Both the position numbers and the translations under genes were made by a program. Below the pieces are notes generated by a model. That model was not told where the DNA came from, searched no databases, and saw only the letters and a list, made by a program, of their open reading frames with translations. Shown here piece by piece: positions 55,484-63,224 of a DNA stretch of 64,000 bases. Position 1 is the first letter of the stretch; each line of letters begins with the position of its first letter. This stretch comes from Sphingobium herbicidovorans. Lineage in GTDB: Bacteria; Pseudomonadota; Alphaproteobacteria; Sphingomonadales; Sphingomonadaceae. Location: the NCBI RefSeq assembly GCF_002080435.1, contig NZ_CP020539.1, positions 62,001 through 126,000 of the forward strand. The letters are read 5' to 3'.

Positions 55484-56173
55484 TCAAAAGCGAGCGAAGA
55501 TGTTGGCGGCCAGGATGTGGTTCACCCGCTCAGGTCCGATCCGGAACACGGTCTGATTGAGGTAGCCAGGCTCGACGGTTACATCGTCAGCAATAGGCAG
55601 GCTGGCACCTACGAACGTCCGGACCTGGTCGACACCGTCATGCCGGTCCCAAGCCGTCGTGTTCAGGCCGATGAAGGTCTCGTTCCAGACGACGGCGCGC
55701 ACCGGGTTGCCTCGCCCTAACGGTAGTTGTGCGCGCACCTGCTGCCGCAACCGCCAACCCACGCCGTCCGCGTCAGGTCGGAAGCGTTGCTCGACACGAG
55801 TCCTGCCGGTGATCGCCAGGCCCGTCACAGCGTTGGCTGCCAGGGTGTAGCCGATTTGCTGCCAGCTACGGTGCTCGTCATTAGCGGCGGTGTTCTCGAA
55901 GCGAGTGCGGACATAGACGTAACCCGCTGTGACCGACCAACCGCGTGGCAACTTGTATGTCACGCTGGGCCGGATCAGTACCTGACCCACCCGGGAGACG
56001 TCGTCGGTATAGCGGCTGTGCAGTTCAAGCGTGGTATCGACCTTGGGCGACAAGGCGGTGGTGGCGGTAGCCGAGGTCCAGACCTGCTCGTCATGGTCTG
56101 ACGCGCTCGCCGGCGCTGCCGCGATCAGACCGGCAGCGACGGACGAGAAACATGCCGTGGGGATGCGCCTCAT
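55484..56173 (-). CDS. DUF2490 outer-membrane beta-barrel protein
   Basis: A 229-residue protein with a signal peptide (cut after ASA near residue 24) and alternating amphipathic strands (TTLELHSRYTDDVSRVGQVL, WSVTAGYVYVRTRFEN) ending in an aromatic residue (FARF), typical of outer-membrane barrels. It fits DUF2490. Its start overlaps the stop of the carbonic anhydrase gene by 4 bp, so the two are probably co-transcribed. Function unknown. Confidence 0.8.
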   Translation of the reverse strand: MRRIPTACFSSVAAGLIAAAPASASDHDEQVWTSATATTALSPKVDTTLELHSRYTDDVSRVGQVLIRPSVTYKLPRGWSVTAGYVYVRTRFENTAANDEHRSWQQIGYTLAANAVTGLAITGRTRVEQRFRPDADGVGWRLRQQVRAQLPLGRGNPVRAVVWNETFIGLNTTAWDRHDGVDQVRTFVGASLPIADDVTVEPGYLNQTVFRIGPERVNHILAANIFARF

Positions 56174-56922
56174 CGCGGCATGTCGAAGAAGTCGACGCGG
56201 CCTGTGCCGAGCTCGTAATAGGCGCCGACCACCTTGAGCTTGCCCTCAGCTTGCGGCTCCATCAGCAGCGGATCGCTTCGCTTACGCAAGTTGGTGACGA
56301 CGCGCCGGACGTTCTGCCGAATAGCTGCCTCCGTCGCATCACCAGACGCGCCGCGAGCCTCGAGCACGGCCGGAATGATCGGCTCGATCATCGCGTCAAT
56401 TGCGCCAGGGAAGCGCGCGTTCTTGTTCACGACATCCATGGCCGCCTTGACGGCGCCGCAGGCCTCATGACCCATCACCACCACCAGCGGCACGCCCAGC
56501 ACCGCCACAGCGAATTCGATCGAGCCCTTCGCAACGGTGTCGACCGTGTTGCCAGCATTCCGCACGATGAAGAGCTCGCCCAGACCGCGGCCGAACAGCA
56601 GCTCAGGCGGCACTCTGCTGTCGGAGCAGGACACATATGCGACGAAGGGGGCTTGGCCGCGCGCCAGATCCAGACGGCGCTGCACTGAAAGGTCCGGGTC
56701 CATTATCTCACCCCGGAGGAACGCCGCATTGCCGTCCTTCAGCAACTGCAGCGCTTGATCCGGATTGAGGGCAGACTTGCCGTCCCGTGTAGGGGCAGGA
56801 GGGACAACGCGCGCGAACCCCTGACCACGTGCAACTTGTGCAGCCGCTGGTGCTGCAGCGAGGGCGGTGACGGTTGCCGCACCCGTGAATAGGGCACGAC
56901 GTGAAAGGTTGATCTCACACAT
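56170..56922 (-). CDS. Beta-carbonic anhydrase with Tat-type leader
   Basis: A 250-residue exported carbonic anhydrase interconverting CO2 and bicarbonate. A twin-arginine-like leader (LSRRALFTGAATVTALAAAP, cut near AAA at 28) precedes the enzyme. Zinc ligands Cys99 (SCSDSRVPPE), His152 and Cys155 (GHEACGA), with the Asp101-Arg103 dyad, are all present. ATG at 56922 is chosen because it starts the leader; the frame is open to 57036. Translationally coupled to the DUF2490 gene. Confidence 0.92.
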   Translation of the reverse strand: MCEINLSRRALFTGAATVTALAAAPAAAQVARGQGFARVVPPAPTRDGKSALNPDQALQLLKDGNAAFLRGEIMDPDLSVQRRLDLARGQAPFVAYVSCSDSRVPPELLFGRGLGELFIVRNAGNTVDTVAKGSIEFAVAVLGVPLVVVMGHEACGAVKAAMDVVNKNARFPGAIDAMIEPIIPAVLEARGASGDATEAAIRQNVRRVVTNLRKRSDPLLMEPQAEGKLKVVGAYYELGTGRVDFFDMPR

Positions 56923-56953
56923 GAAATAGGTCCTAAGGCGAAAGCTGGTCTGA

Positions 56954-57172
56954 TCAGGCGAAGGTGCGCTTGGTGCGTGCGATGATGCGGAGTGCCATGG
57001 CCAGCGTCGACCCGGTCGCAGGCTGGTGCCGCGCAAGCCGGTCTTTCAGCGCGAGGCGCTCCTTCTTGAGCCTGCTCAATCGCTGCTGGTCAGGGAAGCG
57101 GCGCTTACGCTCGCGCATGACTTCGCGGCTAATGACGCGATAGGCGCTTAGCAAGAGATCACGGGCGTTCAT
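56954..57172 (-). CDS. Small DUF465/YdcH-like coiled protein
   Basis: A 72-residue basic, helical protein with RLSRLKKERLALKDRLARHQ, which resembles the DUF465 (YdcH) family of short coiled-coil proteins. It lies 31 bp before the carbonic anhydrase start on the same strand, so may head that operon. No function known. Confidence 0.65.
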   Translation of the reverse strand: MNARDLLLSAYRVISREVMRERKRRFPDQQRLSRLKKERLALKDRLARHQPATGSTLAMALRIIARTKRTFA

Positions 57173-57494
57173 CTAATCTGTCCTCTCATTTGCTGTCGAA
57201 CGACGCCTTGCGGGAAAAGCGTCGTGAGTGGTCCGACATCGCAGCGACCTTTCCAGTCGTGCCAGAGGGGCCCGGGCCACGTCTGAGAGCTAGTCAAAGA
57301 GAGTTGGGAGGAACAATCGAAAGAACCGTCATGGTTCGATAGGCTGGCACTATATGTATGCTGCCAAAGAGACGATTGTGATCAGGCAGGCCTGCCAATT
57401 GCGACGCGATGCGCTGAACCGTTACAAGCCGTTCCCATTTCGTTCTTTCCCGCGTTATGAAGGCCCGCGAAGGGAATCTCTGACGCTGCCTGCG
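57173..57494. promoter_or_regulatory. Intergenic region upstream of umuD, with candidate operator
   Basis: About 320 bp without a convincing gene. It contains the inverted repeat GAAC-N7-GTTC (57323-57337). Alphaproteobacterial LexA boxes are usually direct repeats GTTC-N7-GTTC, so this is only a tentative SOS-type or other repressor site for the umuDC genes downstream. The umuD frame is open upstream to an ATG at 57354. Confidence 0.4.
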
Positions 57495-57914
57495 ATGCAA
57501 CCGGTCCCGGTCGCCGCGGTGCCACGGGGAACTGTCCTTTGCATCGTCGGCGCGGCCGACGCCGGCTTTCCAAGCCCGGCCCAAGATTAGGAAGACGACG
57601 CGATAAGCCTGATCGAGTTGCTGCGCCTCGATCGGGCTGCCTCGTTCGTGTTCAGGATCAGCAGCAACAGCATGATTGAGGCAGGAATCTACGACAACGA
57701 CGTGGTGGTGGTGGATCGCGACACGCGCCCTGCAAAAGGGCATATCGTAATCGCGATTGTCGATGGCGGCTTCGTGTGCCGCCAGCTCGTGCGACGCCGC
57801 GGCGCCGCCTTCCTCGAAGCGCGCAACAGCCAGTAATGCTACGAACCTACCTCGGTCGAAGGCGTCGAGATATGGGGCGTCGTGCGGACCGGCGTACGCG
57901 ACTATCGGCGCTAG
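57495..57914 (+). pseudogene. umuD: UmuD-like protein, full length but with two in-frame stops
   Basis: Read through its stops this is a 139-codon UmuD, the same length as the E. coli protein: GFPSPAQ near the cleavage region, ISSNSMIEAGIYDNDVVVVD with the active-site Ser, then GHIVIAIVDGGFVCRQL and VEIWGVVRTGVRDYRR at the end. TAG at 57588-57590 stands where UmuD usually has Tyr (AQD-stop-EDD), and TAA at 57834-57836 follows NSQ. There is no frameshift. The usual catalytic Lys (VKKL in E. coli) is Arg here (VCRQL), so self-cleavage would be impaired even if translated. It is followed at 4 bp by umuC. Confidence 0.85.
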
Positions 57915-57917
57915 GCC

Positions 57918-59180
57918 GTGTCCTGGGCGATCGTCGACGTCACCAATTTCTATCTCTCGGCCGAACGCCTGTTCAACCCGAGCCTGCGGGGCGTACCGGT
58001 CATCGTCCTGTCGAACAACGACGGCTGTGCGGTCGCCCGCTCGGAAGAGGCGAAGGCGCTGCACGTCCGCATGGGCGAGCCGGTGTTCAAGATTCGCGAC
58101 CGCATCAAGTGGCACGGTATCCAGCTCCGATCGAGCAACTATGAGCTGTATGCCGACCTCAACCGGCGCTTCAACGCGGTCATCGCCGATCACTCCGAAA
58201 CAGTCGAAATCTACTCGATTGACGAAAGTTTCTTCCGCCTGCCGGTACTGCCCTCCGGCCTGGGCGATGTCGCGACCGCGCACACGCTACGCGAGGACAT
58301 TGCCCGATCTGTCGGGCTTCCGACCCGGATTGGCTTGGGTCTGACCCCCACGCTGTCCAAGGTTGCGAACGCCTTGGCGAAGGCGACCGAAAAGGTGTGG
58401 GGCGGGGTGATCGACCTTCACTACGTCGAGCGGCACCGGCGTCTGTTCGACCAATGGCCGGTCGGGGAAGTGTGGGCCATCGGGGATGCGCTCGAAGCGC
58501 GGCTCCGGCTCCTCGGCGTCAAGACGACGGCGGACCTGGCTGCGTTGCCTCCGGCGGTCGCGCGCGACGTGGGAACGGTGGTGTTGGAACGGCTCGTGCG
58601 CGAGCTGGGCGGGATCGAGTGCGACGACTTCAAGGTGGCGCCCGAACCGCTCAAGGCGACCGCAGTAACGCGGCAATTTGGCGCGCCCGTTTCCGATTTT
58701 GCCGAGCTGCGCGAGGCGATGGCGCGCCGCGCAACGCGCGCGGCCGAGAAAATACGTGTGCAAGGACTGGCGGCAAGCCGATTGATCGCCTTCGCACATG
58801 GCTCGCGCTATCGCCCTAACCCGCCTTCGGATTCCTGATCGGCGCGGCTGTCCCCGCCGACCAACGATCCGCACATCATCGTGGGAATCGCGGGAAAGAT
58901 GATGGAAGCTATGTTTCAGCCGGGAGGCGTCTATACCAAATGCGGTGTCTTGCTGGAAGATCTGACCTCGGAAGGGGCAGGGCAAGCTGACCTGTTTGCG
59001 GCAGCCGATCCCAAGGCACCCGCGCTGATGGCGGCAATGGATGGTCTCAATAGCCGATTTGGACGAAACACGATCATCTTGGCGGCGCAGGGATGCGGCG
59101 CGCGGTCGTTCGATACGAAGCGATCACAAAAGAGTCCTGCCTAGACGACCCGGATCGGGGAGATACCCGTTGCGCAATGA
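57918..59180 (+). pseudogene. umuC: UmuC-like translesion polymerase, full length but with two in-frame stops
   Basis: A 420-codon Y-family DNA polymerase frame with Asp7 in AIVDVTNFYLSAERLF and the catalytic Asp102-Glu103 in YSIDESFFRL. The palm and thumb are intact up to TGA at 58836-58838 (after PNPPSDS). Beyond it the same frame continues through the little-finger domain (MMEAMFQPGGVYTKCGVLLE, DLFAAADPKAPALMAAMDG) to SPA-TAG-TTRIGEIPVAQ, where TAG at 59142-59144 replaces the Tyr of the usual SPRYTTR ending. The true stop is 59178-59180. The upstream product would be 306 residues without the little finger. GTG start at 57918. Confidence 0.85.
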
Positions 59181-59185
59181 AGCTG

Positions 59186-60475
59186 TCAGCGGCTCCGGTC
59201 CTTATCGCGCGGCGCGGGTGCCTGCACCTGCGCCGCGCGACCAATCTCGCCGTCCAGTGACCCGCCAACCTTGATCCGATTGGCGACAAGCTGGCGCGTC
59301 GATTCCCGGATCGTTGCGACCATGCGAGCGCTTTCGCCGCGGTCGATGGCCGTCTTTATGGCGGCATCGACAATCCCTTGCGCGGGCGAAAGACGCGGAT
59401 CGGCGTGGTTCTTCTCGGGCGTGTTTTTCATGAAAAGCTCGGCTAGCCGCTCCTGCCCGGGGGAATGGCCGGGGGGCAGGATCGGCCGCTCGAGCGCCTG
59501 CACGGCGCGCTGAAGCTGTGCCGATCGCTGACCGTTGATCTGGACGCCCAGAGCGGCCCCGATCTCACGAACACGCTCAAGGGGCGTTTGTTGAGCAGTA
59601 ACGACGGCATCAACCTGCCGCACGCCGAGATATGTCAAAAGATGGGACTGGTAGATCGGCCCCTTGGCGTGCCGAACATAGGCAAGCTCGGTTCGAGCAT
59701 TCGCGATGGCAGCGGATGGCGCGCTCTCCCCTATCAATTCACGCAACCGTTCGGCCGCCTGCTGTCGGGCGGCGGGCAGGTAGCGTTCCAGTTCTTCGCG
59801 CGCCTTGGCGAGGGTGACGCGATAGCGTTGCCCCTCGGGTGGGGCGCGGTTGGGAAGCATAGCGATTCCGGCGGGACCGATGCGCGCCTCGGGCGCGAGG
59901 TCGCGCTTGACTGCCGCTGCGGATAGAACCGCGGCCATGCCGAGATGATCGCCCGTTAGAAAGCCGTGGCGGGATGCCTCCATCCACTTGTCTTTGTCGA
60001 TCGCAGCAATGCGGATCGGGTGTCCAGCTTCGCGCGCGAGCTGCGCCGCGTGGTGGCGCATGGTGCGCCCATTGCCTTCGCGGAAAGGATGGATGGCGTT
60101 GATCTCGTTGATGTGATCGCCGAGCCGGTCGAAAAACTCGTCTCGAGGAAGTCCGCGAAAGCCAATTTGCGCGCCCATGTCGGCAAACCACTTGTCGAGT
60201 TCACGCGCGACATAGGGCACCGCTGCGAAGCTCGAACCGCCCTTGGCGATGTTGACGGTTCGGTCCTGCCCCGCCCAATTATAGAGGTCTTGAAACAGTT
60301 GCTTGTGAAGCGCGCGATAGCCGTCGGCCGTTGCTGGAAAAGTCAGGCGCGCGGCCTCTGCGCCGCGCGCCTGCGTTAGTCGCCGCTCAGCTTCGACAAG
60401 CGTCTTTTCATCGGTGATGCCGAGCCGGTTTCGAAGCGTCTCAGTGCCGGGATAGGTGTAGGGATCGCTTGCCAA
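59186..60475 (-). CDS. Fic-domain protein (putative AMPylating toxin)
   Basis: A 429-residue protein with an intact Fic motif HPFREGNGRTMR (residues 129-140) and the flap region GGSSFAAVPYVARELDKWF (about 79-97). Fic enzymes transfer AMP to target proteins; in the VbhT/BepA type the Fic domain is followed by a conjugation-related tail. Here the carboxyl half is helical and rich in basic residues (RQQAAERLRELIG, QLQRAVQALERP), resembling BID-containing or relaxase-associated Fic proteins without a clear BID match. The small gene immediately upstream is its likely antitoxin (2 bp gap). Confidence 0.88.
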   Translation of the reverse strand: MASDPYTYPGTETLRNRLGITDEKTLVEAERRLTQARGAEAARLTFPATADGYRALHKQLFQDLYNWAGQDRTVNIAKGGSSFAAVPYVARELDKWFADMGAQIGFRGLPRDEFFDRLGDHINEINAIHPFREGNGRTMRHHAAQLAREAGHPIRIAAIDKDKWMEASRHGFLTGDHLGMAAVLSAAAVKRDLAPEARIGPAGIAMLPNRAPPEGQRYRVTLAKAREELERYLPAARQQAAERLRELIGESAPSAAIANARTELAYVRHAKGPIYQSHLLTYLGVRQVDAVVTAQQTPLERVREIGAALGVQINGQRSAQLQRAVQALERPILPPGHSPGQERLAELFMKNTPEKNHADPRLSPAQGIVDAAIKTAIDRGESARMVATIRESTRQLVANRIKVGGSLDGEIGRAAQVQAPAPRDKDRSR

Positions 60476-60477
60476 TG

Positions 60478-60735
60478 TCAGGCAGCGATCTGGCGGGTTC
60501 CGGGCGGATAGAGACTAAGGATGATCGAGGGCATGAGTGCGGGCGGCACACCCTCGTCGAGCATCATCGCGAACATCGCGTCTTCATCGATGGTCGGCGT
60601 CATGTCTTCAATCACGAGATTGGCGCGGGACTCCGCGACATCCTCGCGCCAGAGCGCGATCTGTTCGGGAGTGCCGCGCTCGAAATCCATTTGGCGGATG
60701 CGCTCGCGCAGTGCTTCAAGATCGATCTGGGCCAT
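60478..60735 (-). CDS. VbhA-like antitoxin candidate for the Fic protein
   Basis: An 85-residue acidic protein directly upstream of the Fic gene, the order seen in vbhA-vbhT. The central AESRANLVIEDMTPT aligns with the VbhA inhibitory helix, but the canonical [S/T]xxxE[G/N] reads NxxxED here (NLVIED), so inhibition may use a variant residue. A carboxyl-terminal helix FAMMLDEGVPPALMPSIILS follows, as in the antitoxin-VbhA domain. Confidence 0.75.
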   Translation of the reverse strand: MAQIDLEALRERIRQMDFERGTPEQIALWREDVAESRANLVIEDMTPTIDEDAMFAMMLDEGVPPALMPSIILSLYPPGTRQIAA

Positions 60736-60861
60736 CGCGTCATCCTTTCTTTCTTAACCTTACTCTCCCCGGCGCGATTCCTCAACAAATCACTCGACGC
60801 GGCAGTCATTCGATCCACCATATCCTGCGCCCGTTCGGGCGCAGGATCGTCGGCGCAACCA

Positions 60862-61248
60862 TCAGTATTCATTGGCTAACATGATGGTTAGCACGCGCTT
60901 AGTCTGCTGCTCATCCCACGGCGCTTCGCTGCCATAGGTGAGCGTGTTGTCGTAGTAATCCACTTTCCAGAAGACTGTTTCGGCAATCGCCTTCTCGTCA
61001 CAAGGCCCCTCCTGCGTCCACGTGCCCGTTACGAGCCGATAGACCGCTCCGAAATCATGCTCACCGTAGGGGTCGTTCTCACCGTCGAATTTCGAGAAAG
61101 ACACAATGGTCGCCAGCGCCGCAAAGCGGTCGGCATCGGGTAGGGACTGAAACCCTAGCGTGACATTGGCAATGCAATCGGTGCCGGGATTGCTCCGGGC
61201 CGCATCGTTCAGACGACGGATGGTCTCGAGTTGTTCAGGGCTGCGCAT
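60862..61248 (-). CDS. DUF3768 protein
   Basis: A 128-residue soluble protein with the DUF3768 pattern: IRRLNDAARSNPG at the start, then NDPYGEHDFGAVYRL, VFWKVDYYDNTLTYGSEAP and the terminal RVLTIMLANEY. DUF3768 genes are frequent on alphaproteobacterial plasmids and function is unknown. Start ATG at 61248; the frame is open further to 61293. Confidence 0.85.
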   Translation of the reverse strand: MRSPEQLETIRRLNDAARSNPGTDCIANVTLGFQSLPDADRFAALATIVSFSKFDGENDPYGEHDFGAVYRLVTGTWTQEGPCDEKAIAETVFWKVDYYDNTLTYGSEAPWDEQQTKRVLTIMLANEY

Positions 61249-61548
61249 ATCTGATCCTCTTGCTGCATGGGCCGCAAGGCCGCTCGGCCTCACGGCCCTG
61301 CCTGTCCGGCGAGGACGGGATGGGGAGGGGGAGCGAGAATCTACCGCTGGCGCGGGCGAGCCGCCCTAGCGCGGTCGGCGCTGAGCGCCGGGTGCCGTGC
61401 TTGGCGGGTTACACGGGCGGTCGATTGTCGTTCGGGAACGAAAGGGCGGCGGCCTTGGTGTTCCCCTCGCGCCGGTCGCGCGATGCGCGGGCGGCGAAGG
61501 AAGCACGGTGCGGATCTACGCACCCCATTTTTGCGCGCAATCGCGCCG
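61249..61548. other. Intergenic region without a recognised gene
   Basis: 300 bp between two minus-strand genes. Long frames exist on both strands but have compositions expected by chance in G+C-rich DNA. It likely holds the promoter of the DUF3768 gene. Confidence 0.4.
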
Positions 61549-61848
61549 TCACGACGGCGCGTTGCGTGCATCACGAGCAGCGATCACCAGTTCGACGATC
61601 CGTGGCTGATGGAAAAGCTCGCCGCGCTCGACGACGGCAAGGCCAGGACCATCCAGCACGTCACGGATACGATCTTGCACCACATCCTCGAGTTCACCGG
61701 CAAGAACCCAGAAATGGATCGGGTCGCGCTCGCAGCCAACGGCGCGAAACTGGTCGCTCTCGGCGACGGCCTGGGCCAGCGCATTGAGCGCGGCCATCCC
61801 AAGCGCACGCTCGAAGGCGAGCTGCGCGAACAGGCGATAATGGGACAT
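61549..61848 (-). CDS. Conserved plasmid protein of unknown function
   Basis: A 99-residue protein (MSHYRLFAQLAFERALGMAA, later CERDPIHFWVLAGELEDVVQ) preceded by CGGAGG six bases before the ATG, the best ribosome-binding site in this area, which favours this strand over the long plus-strand frame that overlaps it. It is not recognised as a named family. Mostly helical and acidic; no membrane segment. Confidence 0.6.
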   Translation of the reverse strand: MSHYRLFAQLAFERALGMAALNALAQAVAESDQFRAVGCERDPIHFWVLAGELEDVVQDRIRDVLDGPGLAVVERGELFHQPRIVELVIAARDARNAPS

Positions 61849-61887
61849 GGAAAACCTCCGTATTGCCGTGATTGGCGACGACAGCGG

Positions 61888-62010
61888 GAGGGGCGCGGAA
61901 CGCCGGGTCACAGGACCACAAAGTGGCCGGTTTGCCGGGCAGCGGGGGAACCGATTTACCCAGTAAATTGGGGGGACCGCTGATCCTTGAGGCGGCGTTC
62001 CGCGTCCCTC
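61888..62010. repeat. Long-armed inverted repeat with internal hairpin
   Basis: Arms GAGGGGCGCGGAACGCC (61888-61904) and GGCGTTCCGCGTCCCTC (61994-62010) match at 16 of 17 positions when one is inverted, separated by 89 bp. Inside lies a second palindrome, TTTACCCAGTAAA. The structure is in the 5' region of the minus-strand gene at 61549-61848. Confidence 0.7.
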
Positions 62011-62122
62011 ACGATGGGAGGAGACTGACGGACAGCCCTACCAAACAGCGCCCGCCCACCAAGGCGGTCCACCAGGCGATTTTCTGCTTTCGTTCTCGTT
62101 CCCGCTGACTCATAGAATCTTC

Positions 62123-62611
62123 ATGCCGATCATGGCCGAACATCGCTGGCTTTACCCGATCGACTGGCCCGAGCTGTCGAGGGCCATTCGCTTCGGCCGC
62201 GCCAAGGGGCGGTGCGAGCATTGCTGCCGCCCGCATGGTCAGCGCATATTCCACTTGGGCGATGGACGGTGGTGGGACATGGATCGCCGGCAGTGGCGAG
62301 ACGGGCGGGGAAAGCGGATCAGGATCGGAGCAATCGACCTTGCGGCGAGCATCCGTATTACGAGGGTCTATATCGCCTGCGCCCACCTCAACCATGATCC
62401 GACCGACAATGCGCCGCGCAACCTGGCCGCACTCTGCCAAAGGTGTCACATGATCCACGATGCGGCCGAGCATCGGCGCCGTCGATGGCTCAATGCCTAT
62501 CGCCGTCGCGCAGTCGCCGACCTGTTCGCGTGGTTCGAGGCGCGCTCGATCCGGGGTATGGAGAGTGTGCCACGTGGCACACCTGCGCGACCACTGAACT
62601 TGCGACAATAG
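62123..62611 (+). CDS. HNH-endonuclease-like protein
   Basis: A 162-residue basic protein starting HRWLYPIDWPELSRAIRFGR, with metal-site residues in GRCEHCCRPHG and the HNH-like block CAHLNHDPTDNAPRNLAALC followed by QRCHMIHDAAEH. The spacing CxxC ... HLNHD ... N ... CxxCH matches HNH nucleases common on phages and plasmids. An internal start at 62132 is also possible. Role in DNA processing is inferred. Confidence 0.8.
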   Translation: MPIMAEHRWLYPIDWPELSRAIRFGRAKGRCEHCCRPHGQRIFHLGDGRWWDMDRRQWRDGRGKRIRIGAIDLAASIRITRVYIACAHLNHDPTDNAPRNLAALCQRCHMIHDAAEHRRRRWLNAYRRRAVADLFAWFEARSIRGMESVPRGTPARPLNLRQ

Positions 62612-62768
62612 CCGCTATCGCGCCGCCCGTCCCTTGTGGGCGGGCGGCGCGCGCTGACCTGCAAGGGCAGCGGGCGCGACGGCCATGCGGGGCATGGCTG
62701 TCGCGCCGGCGGCGGGGCTGCTGGGGGCGGAAGGAAGGGGGCCGAATATCACCGGCCCCCCGATCAGA

Positions 62769-63224
62769 TCAGGCCATTTCGTCGTCGGCAAATTCACCGC
62801 GATCCATGTCCTCGTTCTCGATCCCGTCACCGTCCATGTCGGTGTCGAAATCCTCCGGTTCGGCCTCGGGTTGATCGAACGCGCCGATCTTCATGGGGGC
62901 AGGTAGCCACCCTCCCGGAAGCCGTCCCGACACATTGACGGCAAGATCACCCTTCTTCTTGATCGTCGCGCAATTTTCGGCGCTGGAAGCACCGCATTCC
63001 TCGCGCAACAGGTCGATCAGGGCCGCACGGCGCATCTTGTCGAACAGGGCGATGGGGGCTTGCCAGCGGGTCGCAATGTCCACGCCGGTAGCGCGGGCCA
63101 CCTCCTCGAAGTGATGGTGACGCGCACCGGGGGCACCGCCCGCGAACACCGTGCCGTCAACGGTCATGGCGACAAGGCCCGCCAGCAATGCCATCTTGTC
63201 ATCGTGGCTCATGGCGCGAATAAC
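62769..63224 (-). pseudogene. ParB-like partition protein, 3' end only
   Basis: About 150 carboxyl-terminal residues (from AVIRAMSHDDKMALLAGLVA to an acidic tail DEDFDTDMDGDGIENEDMD-like end) of the large ParB/nuclease-domain proteins carried by sphingomonad plasmids; the tract LFDKMRRAALIDLLREECG and DLAVNVSGRLPGGWLPAPMK are typical. The 5' part is cut off by IS6100-like copy 3 at 63225. The HTH and ParB nuclease domain are missing. Confidence 0.65.

Noticed and set aside
57294..58283. A 329-codon minus-strand frame opposite umuC
   Set aside because: Lies antisense to clear UmuC motifs and has no ribosome-binding site or recognisable domain.
57495..59180. Stop codons in umuDC read as programmed recoding (selenocysteine or pyrrolysine)
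   Set aside because: All three stop types occur, two at conserved Tyr positions, with no recoding hairpin or matching biology in sphingomonads. Nonsense decay or sequencing error is simpler.
61267..61983. Long plus-strand frame over the 99-residue minus-strand gene
   Set aside because: No ribosome-binding site and arginine/alanine-rich composition. The minus-strand gene has CGGAGG and a compact, protein-like sequence, though this choice is not certain.
62009..62608. Minus-strand frame of 199 codons opposite the HNH gene
   Set aside because: Antisense to the cysteine/histidine pattern of the HNH protein. A possible 34-codon gene (MSQRERERKQK) at its end cannot be supported.
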